DNA of 10,169 bases from Bacteroidales bacterium (GTDB lineage Bacteria > Bacteroidota > Bacteroidia > Bacteroidales > VadinHA17), in assembly GCA_027451265.1 (NCBI GenBank), contig DAIDJT010000071.1:1-10169 (forward strand), read 5' to 3'. Below are positions 1-7,685 of the stretch, piece after piece (positions within the stretch are counted from its first letter, which is position 1; the number at the start of each line of letters is the position of its first letter). Under the pieces are notes generated by a model, which ran no database searches, was not told where the DNA came from, and worked only from the letters and a program-made list of their open reading frames with translations. The translations under genes were made by a program, and so were the position numbers.

Positions 1-854
1 TTACAAATGCCCGCAACCAGGCTGATGCCACACGTGAGGAGCTTGCACTGGCTGCAGAAAGACTTAAGCTCGGGGCCATCGCCAACACCGACTACCTGCA
101 GGTGAAGACACAGCTTGCGTCAGAAGAGTCTTCGCTGGCATCAGCGGTCAACAACCTGAAGATGGCAAAGTTGAACCTGATGCAGCTTATGGAATACCCG
201 GTAGAGGAGTCGTTCGAGATAATGCGTCCTGATATCAATGCCATCATCTCCATAGCTCCTGCCGCTGATGCAGTGTCTGTTTACCAGGAGGCGCTGGAGG
301 TGAAGCCACAGGTTAAGATAGCTGCGATTAACCGCGAAAGCGCCTCAATTGACCTTGAAATCGCCAGGGGCGGATTCTTCCCGTCATTGTCGCTCAGCGC
401 CGGTATGAGTACAGGGTTCACCGAGGCTGCTGAAATGGGGTCACAGCTGAAAAACGGATTCTCACCATCCCTGGGTTTGTCGGCTTCGATTCCAATTTTC
501 CGGAACAACCAGAATAAAACCTCTGTTTCAAGGGCGAAGTACGGTATCACCACTGCCGAGCTGGATGAGCTTAATACCAGGAACCAGCTCCGGAAGGAGG
601 TGGAACAGGCTGTGCTTGACGCCGAGTCGGCTCTGATAAGCTACCAGGCAGCATTGAACAGCTATGACTCATCAGTTGAAAGTTACAATGTGTCAGAGGA
701 AAAATTCAAGCTGGGAGCAATGAACTCGGTTGACTTCCTGATACAGAAGACAAATCTTACCGCCGCCGAGAGCAACCTGCTCCAGGCGAAATACGAGCTT
801 GTCTATAGCCACAAGATAATCGACTTCTACAGGGGAGTCGAACTGACATTCTGA
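1..854 (+). CDS. TolC-family outer-membrane efflux protein, 3' part
   Basis: Partial gene: the reading frame is open from base 3 to the TGA at 852-854 (283 codons) and the 5' end lies outside the window. The product would be the outer-membrane channel of a tripartite export pump. The TolC-type internal duplication is visible: an LKLGA motif followed by a long helix (window residues about 21-60) is mirrored by FKLGA followed by another helix (about 235-275). Between them are beta-strand segments rich in alternating hydrophobic residues (GGFFPSLSLSAG near residue 123, PSLGLSASIPIF near 155) that would cross the outer membrane. The end is short and hydrophilic after FYRGVEL. A GTG at base 102 is internal to the gene and not the real start. 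The adaptor gene follows after 26 bases, so the two are almost certainly co-transcribed. The family call is firm; the exported substrate is unknown. Confidence 0.93.
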   Translation, partial: TNARNQADATREELALAAERLKLGAIANTDYLQVKTQLASEESSLASAVNNLKMAKLNLMQLMEYPVEESFEIMRPDINAIISIAPAADAVSVYQEALEVKPQVKIAAINRESASIDLEIARGGFFPSLSLSAGMSTGFTEAAEMGSQLKNGFSPSLGLSASIPIFRNNQNKTSVSRAKYGITTAELDELNTRNQLRKEVEQAVLDAESALISYQAALNSYDSSVESYNVSEEKFKLGAMNSVDFLIQKTNLTAAESNLLQAKYELVYSHKIIDFYRGVELTF

Positions 855-880
855 GATAAAAACAGCAAACAATAAACACG

Positions 881-2262
881 ATGAAAAAGAGAAATGTATT
901 CATAAGCGCCGCGTTCCTTGCAGTGGCTGTTGTCACGCTGGCCATGGTGCACAGTTGCCGGAAAAGTAATACTTACGAGTATGAGACTGTAAAAGTAACG
1001 AGGGGTTCGATAGTCAATGAGGTCACTGCCACCGGAACCCTTGAAGCAATCACCTCTGTGGTGGTGGGAACACAGGTGTCAGGTATAGTTGAAAAGCTTT
1101 ATGTCGATTTCAACTCACCGGTAAAGAAAGGTCAGGTTCTTGCAGAGCTTGACAAGACAGCCCTGAAGTCAAGCGTTCAGCAGTCGCTGGCCTCCCTTGA
1201 CAACGCAAAGGCAGAGATGGATTATCAGGCTTCAAACTATAAGCGAAGCAAGGCTCTCTGGGAGAAAAACCTGATTGCTGAAGCTGATTATGACCAGGCG
1301 AAGTACAACTATGACAGGTCAGTAGCCACCCTTAAGAACTCCCAGGCCCAGTATGACAAGGCGCTTGTACAGCTCGGCTATGCTACGATCTATTCACCTA
1401 TTGACGGGGTTGTGATGAACAGGGCTGTGGACGAAGGTCAGACAGTGGCAGCAAGCTTCAATACGCCGGAGATCTTCACTATTGCGCAGGATCTCACCCA
1501 GATGCAGGTAGAGGCTGACATAAACGAATCAGACATAGGTATTGTCAGGGTAGGCCAGAGAGTTGAATTTGATGTTGATGCATATGCCGGTGAGAAATTC
1601 AGCGGAACAGTTGAACAGATAAGGCTTTCGCCTGTGACAACATCAACTGTGGTTACCTATACAGTGATTATCAATGCCCCGAACCCGGATCAGAAACTGC
1701 TTCCGGGGATGACAGCCAACATTATTATCTATGCGGAAGAGCATCTTGATGTTCTGACTCTCCCTTACAAGGCGATAAAGTTCAAGCCCGATGCTGAGTA
1801 CCTGGCCAAAATGGCCGAAGCGTTCATGGCTGGAAAAGCACCCGGCATGATGAATGCAAAAGCAGGTTCCGGATCATTCCCCGCTGCAGGCTCCGGATCA
1901 TTTCCGGGTGCAGGTTCGGGATCATTCCCGGGAGCAGGTTCGGGATCATTCCCCGGAGCTGGTTCAGGGTCATTCCCTGGTGCAGGTGCAGGATTCGAGA
2001 TGCCTACCATGGTATGGATAAGGACCGGTGACGGAATACGGCCTGTTCCCGTTAAGCTCGGATCAAATGACGGTGTGAATGCCGAATTGGTTTCCGGCCT
2101 CGCCGAAGGTGACGAGGTAATTGTAAAGATGACCATAGCTACCGCAAAGGTGAAAAAGGAAAAAGAGGTAGCCTCCAATCCGTTTATGCCGACCCCTCCG
2201 GGAAGAAGAAACACGCAGGGCAGCTCAAAGACAGGAGCAGATTCATCCACAAAGACAAAGTA

Positions 2263-2263
<1 letters not shown>
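881..2263 (+). CDS. macA: MacA/HlyD-family periplasmic adaptor subunit with repeat insert
   Basis: 460-residue membrane-fusion protein linking an inner-membrane ABC exporter to a TolC-type channel. Residues about 5-25 form a hydrophobic N-terminal anchor ending in VHSC (Cys26), a weak lipobox, so it may be either a membrane-anchored protein or a lipoprotein. The first lipoyl half follows (GTQVSGIVEKLYVDFNSPVKKGQ, about 63-85), then a long helical hairpin (about 95-160), the second lipoyl half (IYSPIDGVVMNRAVDEGQ, about 170-187), a beta-barrel (about 205-285) and a membrane-proximal domain starting at LPYKAIKFKP and resuming at MVWIRTGDG. That last domain is interrupted by a Gly/Ser/Phe/Pro repeat at residues 328-372. 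The C-terminus is a polar Lys/Ser/Thr tail. The ATG at 881 gives a good membrane anchor; its leader is A-rich with no Shine-Dalgarno site. The stop TAA shares its last base with the next gene's ATG. Confidence 0.93.
1862..1993 (+). repeat. In-frame 24-bp tandem repeat (five units plus a partial)
   Basis: Five consecutive 24-base units (1862-1981) encode AGSGSFPA once and AGSGSFPG four times; a degenerate partial unit (AGAG, 1982-1993) follows. Units differ mostly at third codon positions, for example TCC/TCG/TCA for serine and CCC/CCG/CCT before the last codon. The peptide is therefore conserved while the DNA has drifted, which argues against a very recent expansion. The repeat sits between two beta-strands of the adaptor's membrane-proximal domain and would form a flexible loop. 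Confidence 0.95.
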
Positions 2264-3003
<740 letters not shown>

Positions 3004-3015
3004 AAACAGAAAGAA

Positions 3016-4236
3016 ATGAATCCGGGAAATCTTTTAAAAGTAGCAATCAATGCGCTGAAGCGCAATAAGATGCGCTCATTCCTGACGATGCTCGGGATAA
3101 TAATCGGCGTTGCATCCGTAATTACAATGCTGGCAATCGGGCAGGGATCAAAGAAAAGCATCCAGGACCAGATAGCAAGCATGGGTTCAAACATGCTGTT
3201 CGTGATGCCCGGCAACATGAGGATGGGAGGGATACAGCAGGGGAGCTCTTCATCGCAGCGGCTTACCGTGGCAGATATAAAAGCCATCAAGGCAGAATGT
3301 GATGCCATTGTTGCCGTCTCTCCGGAGGTAAGAAGCAGCGGTCAGGCAGTTTCCGGCAGTTCAAACTGGCCCACGACAATCTACGGCGGGAGTGAACAGT
3401 ATCTTGATATCAGGAGCTGGACTGTGGTAAGCGGCCGCAATATCACTGACACCGAGGCGGAAGGCTCAGCAAAGGTATGCCTTGTGGGCCGGACAGTAGC
3501 CGACGAGCTGTTCGGTGAAGGGATTGACCCTACGGGAGAGACAATCCGTTTTAAAAGCATTCCGTTCAAGATCATTGGCGTGCTCTCGGAAAAAGGGCAG
3601 AACAGCTTCGGTCAGGACCAGGATGACGTGATCATCGCCCCATACACCACTGTACAGAAAAGAATCCTCGCACAGACGTACATACAGTCAATCCAGATGT
3701 CAGCCCGCAGCGCGGAGGAGTCAGACCTGGCGCAGTCTCAGGTTGAGGAGGTCCTTCGCCGCACCCATAAACTGCGTGAGAACGAAGACAACGACTTCGA
3801 TGTCAGGAGCCAGGAGGAGCTGGCGACGACAATGACATCTGTTACAGAGATCCTTACTATCCTGTTGGGGGCTATAGCCGGGATATCCCTTCTTGTCGGA
3901 GGCATCGGAATCATGAACATCATGTATGTTTCAGTCACGGAACGGACGCGCGAAATAGGTCTCAGGATGTCGGTCGGCGGCAGGAGTATTGATATCCTTC
4001 TGCAGTTCCTTATTGAATCGATACTGCTGAGTGTCTTTGGCGGGCTGATAGGGATAGTCCTGGGTTTCGCAGCTTCATCCATTGTGGAGGCACTCACTTC
4101 CTGGCCGATAAGCGTGATGTGGGGCTCGGTCATCCTGGCCTTCGCGGTATGCACGGTAATAGGTGTCTTCTTCGGTTGGTATCCGGCACGCAGGGCGTCA
4201 GAGCTTGACCCGATAGAAGCCCTTCGGTTTGAATGA
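3016..4236 (+). CDS. macB: MacB-type ABC transporter permease (FtsX-like)
   Basis: 406-residue inner-membrane subunit. The first membrane helix lies at about residues 21-43 (SFLTMLGIIIGVASVITMLA). A large periplasmic domain of the MacB_PCD type follows (about 45-270). The C-terminal FtsX domain has three more helices at about 278-305, 328-357 and 366-390, with the conserved stretch TEREIGLR-like VTERTREIGLRMSVGGR after the second helix and the closing WYPARRASELDPIEALRFE that marks this family. The four-helix layout fits mechanotransmission ABC systems, which move cargo from the periplasm through the TolC channel rather than across the inner membrane. The gene starts 12 bases after the ATPase stop, behind an A/G-rich leader (AGAAAGAA directly before ATG). 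Substrates of related systems include macrolides, peptides and lipoproteins; none can be assigned here. Confidence 0.94.
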   Translation: MNPGNLLKVAINALKRNKMRSFLTMLGIIIGVASVITMLAIGQGSKKSIQDQIASMGSNMLFVMPGNMRMGGIQQGSSSSQRLTVADIKAIKAECDAIVAVSPEVRSSGQAVSGSSNWPTTIYGGSEQYLDIRSWTVVSGRNITDTEAEGSAKVCLVGRTVADELFGEGIDPTGETIRFKSIPFKIIGVLSEKGQNSFGQDQDDVIIAPYTTVQKRILAQTYIQSIQMSARSAEESDLAQSQVEEVLRRTHKLRENEDNDFDVRSQEELATTMTSVTEILTILLGAIAGISLLVGGIGIMNIMYVSVTERTREIGLRMSVGGRSIDILLQFLIESILLSVFGGLIGIVLGFAASSIVEALTSWPISVMWGSVILAFAVCTVIGVFFGWYPARRASELDPIEALRFE

Positions 4237-4270
4237 TAATTGGCCGGGATTGATTAGCTTTGATGACGCT

Positions 4271-5356
4271 ATGGGAAACGACACAGTGACACGAAAGCGG
4301 AAGGGTTTGCCGGTTTTGCTGCATACCACGGGATGGTTAATATTGTTCATCCTGCCGCAGTTCCTGATCTCGGGAGGTCTTTTCAAGGACCAGAGGACAA
4401 CACAGATTGTGCTTTTCAACACCCTCGTGTTCGTGGTGCTATTCTATACCAATTACCTGTGGCTTGTCCCGCGCCTGGCCCAGAAGAAGAAATGGTTTGC
4501 CTTCCTGGTGCTTGCCTCAGCACTCATCGTGCTCATGGGTTTTGCTTCCGGCAAGTTCTATGAGAATCTTTTCGCGCCGCCGCGCGAAGTGAGGGAACGG
4601 ATAAGTGAGACGGAACAGAGGCCTCCGCGCGATAACCGCAACTCCCGACGGGGAGGGGGGATGGCAATTTACAATTTCTTCATCACATCATTCCTGGTCT
4701 CTGGTTTTGCCGTGGGGATAAGATACGCCGAAAGCGCCATACGAAAGGAGGAGGAGATAAAGGAACTGGAGAAGGAGAAGCTCAATTCAGAGCTGGCGCT
4801 TCTGAAAAACCAGGTCAGCCCCCATTTCTTCTTCAACACACTGAACAACATCTATTCTCTCATTGAGATAAACGGAAAGGATGCACAGGATGCGGTCCTC
4901 AGCCTCTCGAAGATGATGAGATACATGCTCTATGAGTCGGAGCAGGGAAACACCCGGCTCAGCAATGAGATAGAATTCATGAAGGGTTATATTGACCTTA
5001 TGAAGCTCAGGCTCAGTGACAGGGTGAGGCTGTCAGTCAGTTTTCCGGAAGATTACGTTGATCAGGACCTGCCGCCGCTGCTTTTCATTCCATTCATTGA
5101 AAACGCCTTCAAACACGGGGTCAGCGCCGTGGGCAGCTCATTCATCGACATAGCGCTTGGTGTTGAGGACGGATTGATAACGTTCATCGCTGCCAACAGC
5201 CTAACCCGCGGGAGTTCTGACGGGCCGCAGGTGGCGTCGGGAATAGGGCTTGACAATGTAAGAAAGAGGCTTGCACTTCTCTACCCGGGCCGCCATGACC
5301 TCAGGATAGACAACCAGGAATCAGTGTTTACCGTAAAACTGACCGTAAGAAGCTAA
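4271..5356 (+). CDS. LytS-family sensor histidine kinase
   Basis: Membrane sensor kinase of 361 residues from the ATG at 4271. Four hydrophobic segments (about 13-35, 45-66, 74-94 and 131-152) are followed by a charged Glu/Lys-rich coiled linker (158-180) and the His_kinase domain: QVSPHFFFNTLNNIYSL with the phospho-accepting His185. The ATPase domain shows the N-box IPFIENAFKHG (Asn278) and G-box GIGLDNVRKRL (324-334). A polar loop rich in Arg and Pro lies at about 103-130. A TTG at 4229 would add 14 residues and overlap the permease end by 8 bases; I prefer the ATG because the extra residues are polar and TTG starts are rare in this group. The gene is 11 bases from the response regulator. 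It is likely to sense a signal related to the pump and phosphorylate that regulator (inferred from position). Confidence 0.9.
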   Translation: MGNDTVTRKRKGLPVLLHTTGWLILFILPQFLISGGLFKDQRTTQIVLFNTLVFVVLFYTNYLWLVPRLAQKKKWFAFLVLASALIVLMGFASGKFYENLFAPPREVRERISETEQRPPRDNRNSRRGGGMAIYNFFITSFLVSGFAVGIRYAESAIRKEEEIKELEKEKLNSELALLKNQVSPHFFFNTLNNIYSLIEINGKDAQDAVLSLSKMMRYMLYESEQGNTRLSNEIEFMKGYIDLMKLRLSDRVRLSVSFPEDYVDQDLPPLLFIPFIENAFKHGVSAVGSSFIDIALGVEDGLITFIAANSLTRGSSDGPQVASGIGLDNVRKRLALLYPGRHDLRIDNQESVFTVKLTVRS

Positions 5357-5367
5357 TCACCCGGCTA

Positions 5368-6081
5368 ATGACAAGGGTTGTAGCCATAGACGATGAGCCC
5401 CTCGCACTGCAGCTTGTGAAGGGATATGTTGAAAAGACTCCCACACTTGAACTGGCAGGGGCTTTCGACAATCCCGTCGAGGCTGTGGCATTCATTCAGT
5501 CAGCCGACGTTGACCTTGTGCTGCTTGACATCCAGATGCCTGACCTGACGGGAACCGAACTTGCCAGGGTTATAGCAGGGGGGCCAAAGGTTATTTTTAC
5601 AACCGCCTATGAGAAGTATGCCCTGGAAGGATTCAGGCTCGATGCAGTGGATTACCTGCTGAAGCCTTTCAGTTATGCAGAGTTTCTCAGGGCCGTCCAG
5701 AAGGCTGAAAGGCTGACAGGGGCGGAAAGGAGCCAACTGCCGGCGCTGGAGGTGAACAATGATTTTCTGTTCATCAAGTCAGAAAGCCGGATCCGACGGA
5801 TAAATTTCTCCGAGATCCACTATATTGAAGGGTTGAAGGATTATGTCAAGATATGGCTGAAAGATGAAAAGAAGCCTGTCCTCTCGCTATCCACCCTGAA
5901 GGCGCTTGAGGCCAGGCTTCCCGGTGACCGGTTCATGCGTGTTCACCGTTCATACATTGTCAATCTTGAGACCGTGAAGGTCATTGAGCGCGGCCGCATC
6001 GTCTTTGGTGAGGTGCGCATACCGGTCACCGAACAGTATATTGAAAACTTCCGCAAGTTCCTCGAAGGGAATTTTATTTAA
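5368..6081 (+). CDS. LytTR-family response regulator
   Basis: 237-residue cytoplasmic transcription regulator, the expected partner of the kinase just upstream. The receiver domain (about 1-115) has the acidic pocket Asp8-Asp9-Glu10, phospho-acceptor Asp54 in LVLLDIQMPD, Thr78/79 and Lys99-Pro100 in DYLLKPF. A short linker leads to a LytTR DNA-binding domain (about 132-234) with the typical IHYIEGLKDYVKIW and FMRVHRSYIVNL blocks. Domain order and length are standard for the AgrA/LytR type. Its DNA targets would probably include the promoter of the pump operon, which lies outside the window, so autoregulation cannot be tested here. The last four codons including the stop lie in the first copy of a 47-bp repeat shared with the converging tonB gene. 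Confidence 0.93.
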   Translation: MTRVVAIDDEPLALQLVKGYVEKTPTLELAGAFDNPVEAVAFIQSADVDLVLLDIQMPDLTGTELARVIAGGPKVIFTTAYEKYALEGFRLDAVDYLLKPFSYAEFLRAVQKAERLTGAERSQLPALEVNNDFLFIKSESRIRRINFSEIHYIEGLKDYVKIWLKDEKKPVLSLSTLKALEARLPGDRFMRVHRSYIVNLETVKVIERGRIVFGEVRIPVTEQYIENFRKFLEGNFI

Positions 6082-6188
6082 GCCCGAAGACCACCCCGCG
6101 CGAATCAGGGCCAGGCAATTTCATCTGAGCACAAAGGCCACTCCTTCGGAATCAATGTCCGGAAATTCTATCTGAGTACAAAGGCCAC
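6070..6188. repeat. 47-bp imperfect tandem repeat at a convergent gene junction
   Basis: About two and a half copies with an exact 47-base period, starting at 6070, 6117 and 6164. Counted by eye, 6102-6141 matches 6149-6188 at 32 of 40 positions without gaps, and 6070-6107 matches 6117-6154 at 27 of 38. On the + strand each copy contains codons for Asn-(Phe/Ser)-Ile followed by a stop; the first is the true end of the response regulator. On the - strand each contains codons for Val-(Ala/Val)-Phe-(Val/Gly)-Leu-(Arg/Lys) followed by a stop; the rightmost is the true end of tonB. The stretch 6082-6167 between the two genes consists of this repeat; I see no convincing hairpin terminator in it. 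Confidence 0.85.
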
Positions 6189-6944
6189 CGGCACCGAGTA
6201 CCACACCGGCACAGGATTGCCGTCCTGCTTGCCGGGCTTCCATCGCGGGAGAGCACTTATAACCCTTGTGGCTTCGTCATCAAGCAACGGATCAACACTG
6301 CGGGTGACCTCCACCCTTGTCACCTCTCCCGTACTGCTGACCACAAACCTCAGGATCACCGTCCCCTGTATGCCATTGGCGACAGCATCAGGCGGATAGA
6401 CCACATGTTCCATGATGTACCTCAGCAATGCCTCATTGCCACCCGGGAACGAAGGCATCTCCTGGACGATCACCCAGGGTTTGGGCTCAACCGGTGCAAC
6501 GGGATCCACCGCGGTAAGATCCTCCGGTAATACCTCCGTGGCTGCTCCGTTGGCAATACTCTGGTTCAGCAGGTCAGCCGTCATTAACCCCTCACCGGTT
6601 GCCAGTTCGTCAATTACCACTGTCGGAGGAACGAACCGCACATTGTTCATTGCCTCAACAGGGGCTTTCGGAGCTGGAGGAACTGCCGGCGGTACCGGCG
6701 GAACGGGAAGGTCCGGAGACGGCATGGCGACGATATCAATTCTCCCGTCCGGCTGAAAATCAACCGGATCAGATGTAAAATATGGCACCAGGAAGAAGGA
6801 GGCGCCAACAAGCAAACCGGCAACCAGGGAGATACTCATCGTTGAACCGTACCGGCGCCGCAGATCATAAGCGCCATAATCCCTGTTGCGATCCCGGAAG
6901 ATAATATCATCAAAACCGGGAGCCTTTTCTTTATTCCTCTTCAT
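6168..6944 (-). CDS. tonB: Energy transducer TonB
   Basis: 258-residue protein that carries proton-motive-force energy from an inner-membrane ExbB/ExbD complex to outer-membrane receptors. The N-terminal cytoplasmic segment FDDIIFRDRNRDYGAYDLRRRY (about 11-32) is the form common in Bacteroidetes TonB proteins. A single membrane helix follows (about 36-56), then a proline-rich periplasmic spacer (74-96, repeated Pro-Val/Pro-Pro) and a TonB C-terminal domain (about 165-258) with FPGGNEALLRYI, the Tyr-Pro pair at 183-184, GTVILRFVV and RWKPGKQ. No exbB or exbD is visible nearby. It is divergent from the lipoprotein/receptor genes, whose receptor is a plausible client. The ATG (complement of 6942-6944) is preceded by an AT-rich leader. 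The stop lies in a 47-bp repeat whose other copies hold relics of the same gene end. Confidence 0.93.
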   Translation of the reverse strand: MKRNKEKAPGFDDIIFRDRNRDYGAYDLRRRYGSTMSISLVAGLLVGASFFLVPYFTSDPVDFQPDGRIDIVAMPSPDLPVPPVPPAVPPAPKAPVEAMNNVRFVPPTVVIDELATGEGLMTADLLNQSIANGAATEVLPEDLTAVDPVAPVEPKPWVIVQEMPSFPGGNEALLRYIMEHVVYPPDAVANGIQGTVILRFVVSSTGEVTRVEVTRSVDPLLDDEATRVISALPRWKPGKQDGNPVPVWYSVPVAFVLR

Positions 6945-6969
6945 AATACTAAGTTTAGGTTAAATATAT

Positions 6970-6994
6970 TAATGAAGAGGCGCCTCTTACATTA
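6970..6994. promoter_or_regulatory. Palindromic operator candidate upstream of tonB
   Basis: A perfect 14-base palindrome (AAGAGGCGCCTCTT, 6975-6988) is extended by TAATG on the left and CATTA on the right, with one unpaired A at 6989. It lies 31 bases upstream of the tonB start codon and about 140 bases upstream of the lipoprotein start. It could be a repressor site for a dimeric regulator, or a hairpin in the tonB leader. It does not match the classical Fur box as I know it. The regulator is unknown. Confidence 0.4.
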
Positions 6995-7075
6995 TAAACA
7001 TCAAAAATTGTACCACGAATGTTTAACAAATCGCAATTTCATGATTTGTATCATTTATTTGCGTTGATCGCATAT

Positions 7076-7083
7076 TATCTTTG
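7076..7083 (+). promoter_or_regulatory. Bacteroidetes-type -7 element upstream of the lipoprotein/receptor genes
   Basis: TATCTTTG fits the TAnnTTTG consensus of the Bacteroidetes primary sigma factor exactly. It would start a transcript near 7090 with a leader of about 40 bases. The -33 element is unconvincing: TTTG occurs at 7058-7061 (14-base spacer) and 7045-7048 (27-base spacer), both off the usual spacing of about 20. Short inverted arms ATCGC (7067-7071) and GCGAT (7087-7091) flank the element. Confidence 0.4.
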
Positions 7084-7129
7084 TCCGCGATATGAAAACA
7101 ATTGCATAACGAATAAAAGAAAGAAAGAA

Positions 7130-7678
7130 ATGAAAGCAAAGTTTGCTCTTTTAATGGTCCTTCCACTTCTGGCGGTTATGATTTCCAGCTGTGAGAAGGA
7201 TAAGGAAGACCCGTCAGTCACACTCGGTGCCCAGGCGAACACCACAGTTCCCGGATTCTATTCAGTTTCACTGGACAAAACCTATACAATGAGCCAGGCT
7301 GCAGATAATTCAGGCGTAGTTGATATGTTATGTTTTTATGAGGCCGAGACCGGCAACAACATTGCCCTTGCCTCTCCGGGATCAGGCATTACAGGAATCT
7401 TCACAGGTGATGACATGCCTGATAACTGGACAACAAAGAACACAACATATTTCTTCATGACATCTCTTACTGCAACGCAGTTTGATGCAGTGCAGGATGG
7501 TGATGCGCTTATTGAGACTTCGTTTGACAGCGACAACGCACGCAGGAAGGCAAAAGACGTCCAGGTTGGCCAGGTATGGGCATTCAAGACCCAGGACGGC
7601 ACCTACGGACTCCTTCTGGCCACTGCTGTTACCCAGGGCACAACCGGCACTGTGACCTTCAAGGTCAGGACGAAGTAG
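7130..7678 (+). CDS. Surface lipoprotein, possibly HmuY-like, single-domain
   Basis: 182-residue predicted lipoprotein. The signal peptide MKAKFALLMVLPLLAVMISSC ends in a lipobox with Cys21, followed by EKDKED; an acidic run after the cysteine resembles the lipoprotein export signal that sends Bacteroidetes lipoproteins to the cell surface. The mature domain (about 28-182) is beta-rich and ends in GQVWAFKTQDGTYGLLLATAV and a basic strand, an arrangement reminiscent of HmuY-type heme-binding lipoproteins; this is a tentative resemblance. The ATG at 7130 is chosen because it starts the signal peptide; an upstream in-frame ATG at 7019 would bury the signal behind 37 polar residues. The next gene, 7 bases on, encodes a larger lipoprotein whose C-terminal half is clearly related (both have the spacing PSVxxGxQxNxTxPxF). 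Probable role: ligand capture for the receptor downstream. Confidence 0.8.
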   Translation: MKAKFALLMVLPLLAVMISSCEKDKEDPSVTLGAQANTTVPGFYSVSLDKTYTMSQAADNSGVVDMLCFYEAETGNNIALASPGSGITGIFTGDDMPDNWTTKNTTYFFMTSLTATQFDAVQDGDALIETSFDSDNARRKAKDVQVGQVWAFKTQDGTYGLLLATAVTQGTTGTVTFKVRTK

Positions 7679-7685
7679 TTCTGCC

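Larger units (their letters stand above)
6945..7129. promoter_or_regulatory. Divergent intergenic regulatory region (tonB / lipoprotein-receptor genes)
   Basis: This 185-bp AT-rich gap separates tonB (leftward) from the lipoprotein gene (rightward) and must hold the promoters for both unless distant ones are used. It contains a palindrome at 6970-6994, a smaller inverted repeat at 7026-7049 (ACAAATC and GATTTGT arms), a -7-like element at 7076-7083 and an A/G-rich leader at 7116-7129. An open frame runs through part of it from 7019, but it lacks protein-like character. I see no cobalamin-type or other recognisable riboswitch. Confidence 0.6.

Noticed and set aside
5984..6175. 63-codon + strand open frame running through the end of the regulator and the 47-bp repeats
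   Set aside because: It overlaps the regulator's well-supported LytTR domain in another frame and has no protein-like features; it persists by chance through the repeats.
6412..6756. 114-codon + strand open frame rich in Gly/Thr/Ser
   Set aside because: It is the antisense of TonB's proline-rich spacer and adjoining region; low complexity explains the open frame.
7019..7129. N-terminal extension of the first lipoprotein from ATG 7019
   Set aside because: The extra 37 residues precede a clear lipoprotein signal peptide, which must be at the N-terminus. The region also contains the best promoter candidate.
6945..7129. Cobalamin riboswitch or classical Fur box upstream of the lipoprotein/receptor genes
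   Set aside because: I found no B12-box-like conserved segment and no Fur-type repeated GATAAT pattern; the gap is also short for a full cobalamin riboswitch.
7116..7129. AAAG tetranucleotide repeat before the first lipoprotein as a phase-variation tract
   Set aside because: There are only about three units plus AAA, too few for likely slippage. A similar A/G-rich leader precedes the permease gene, so it is better read as an ordinary translation-initiation context.
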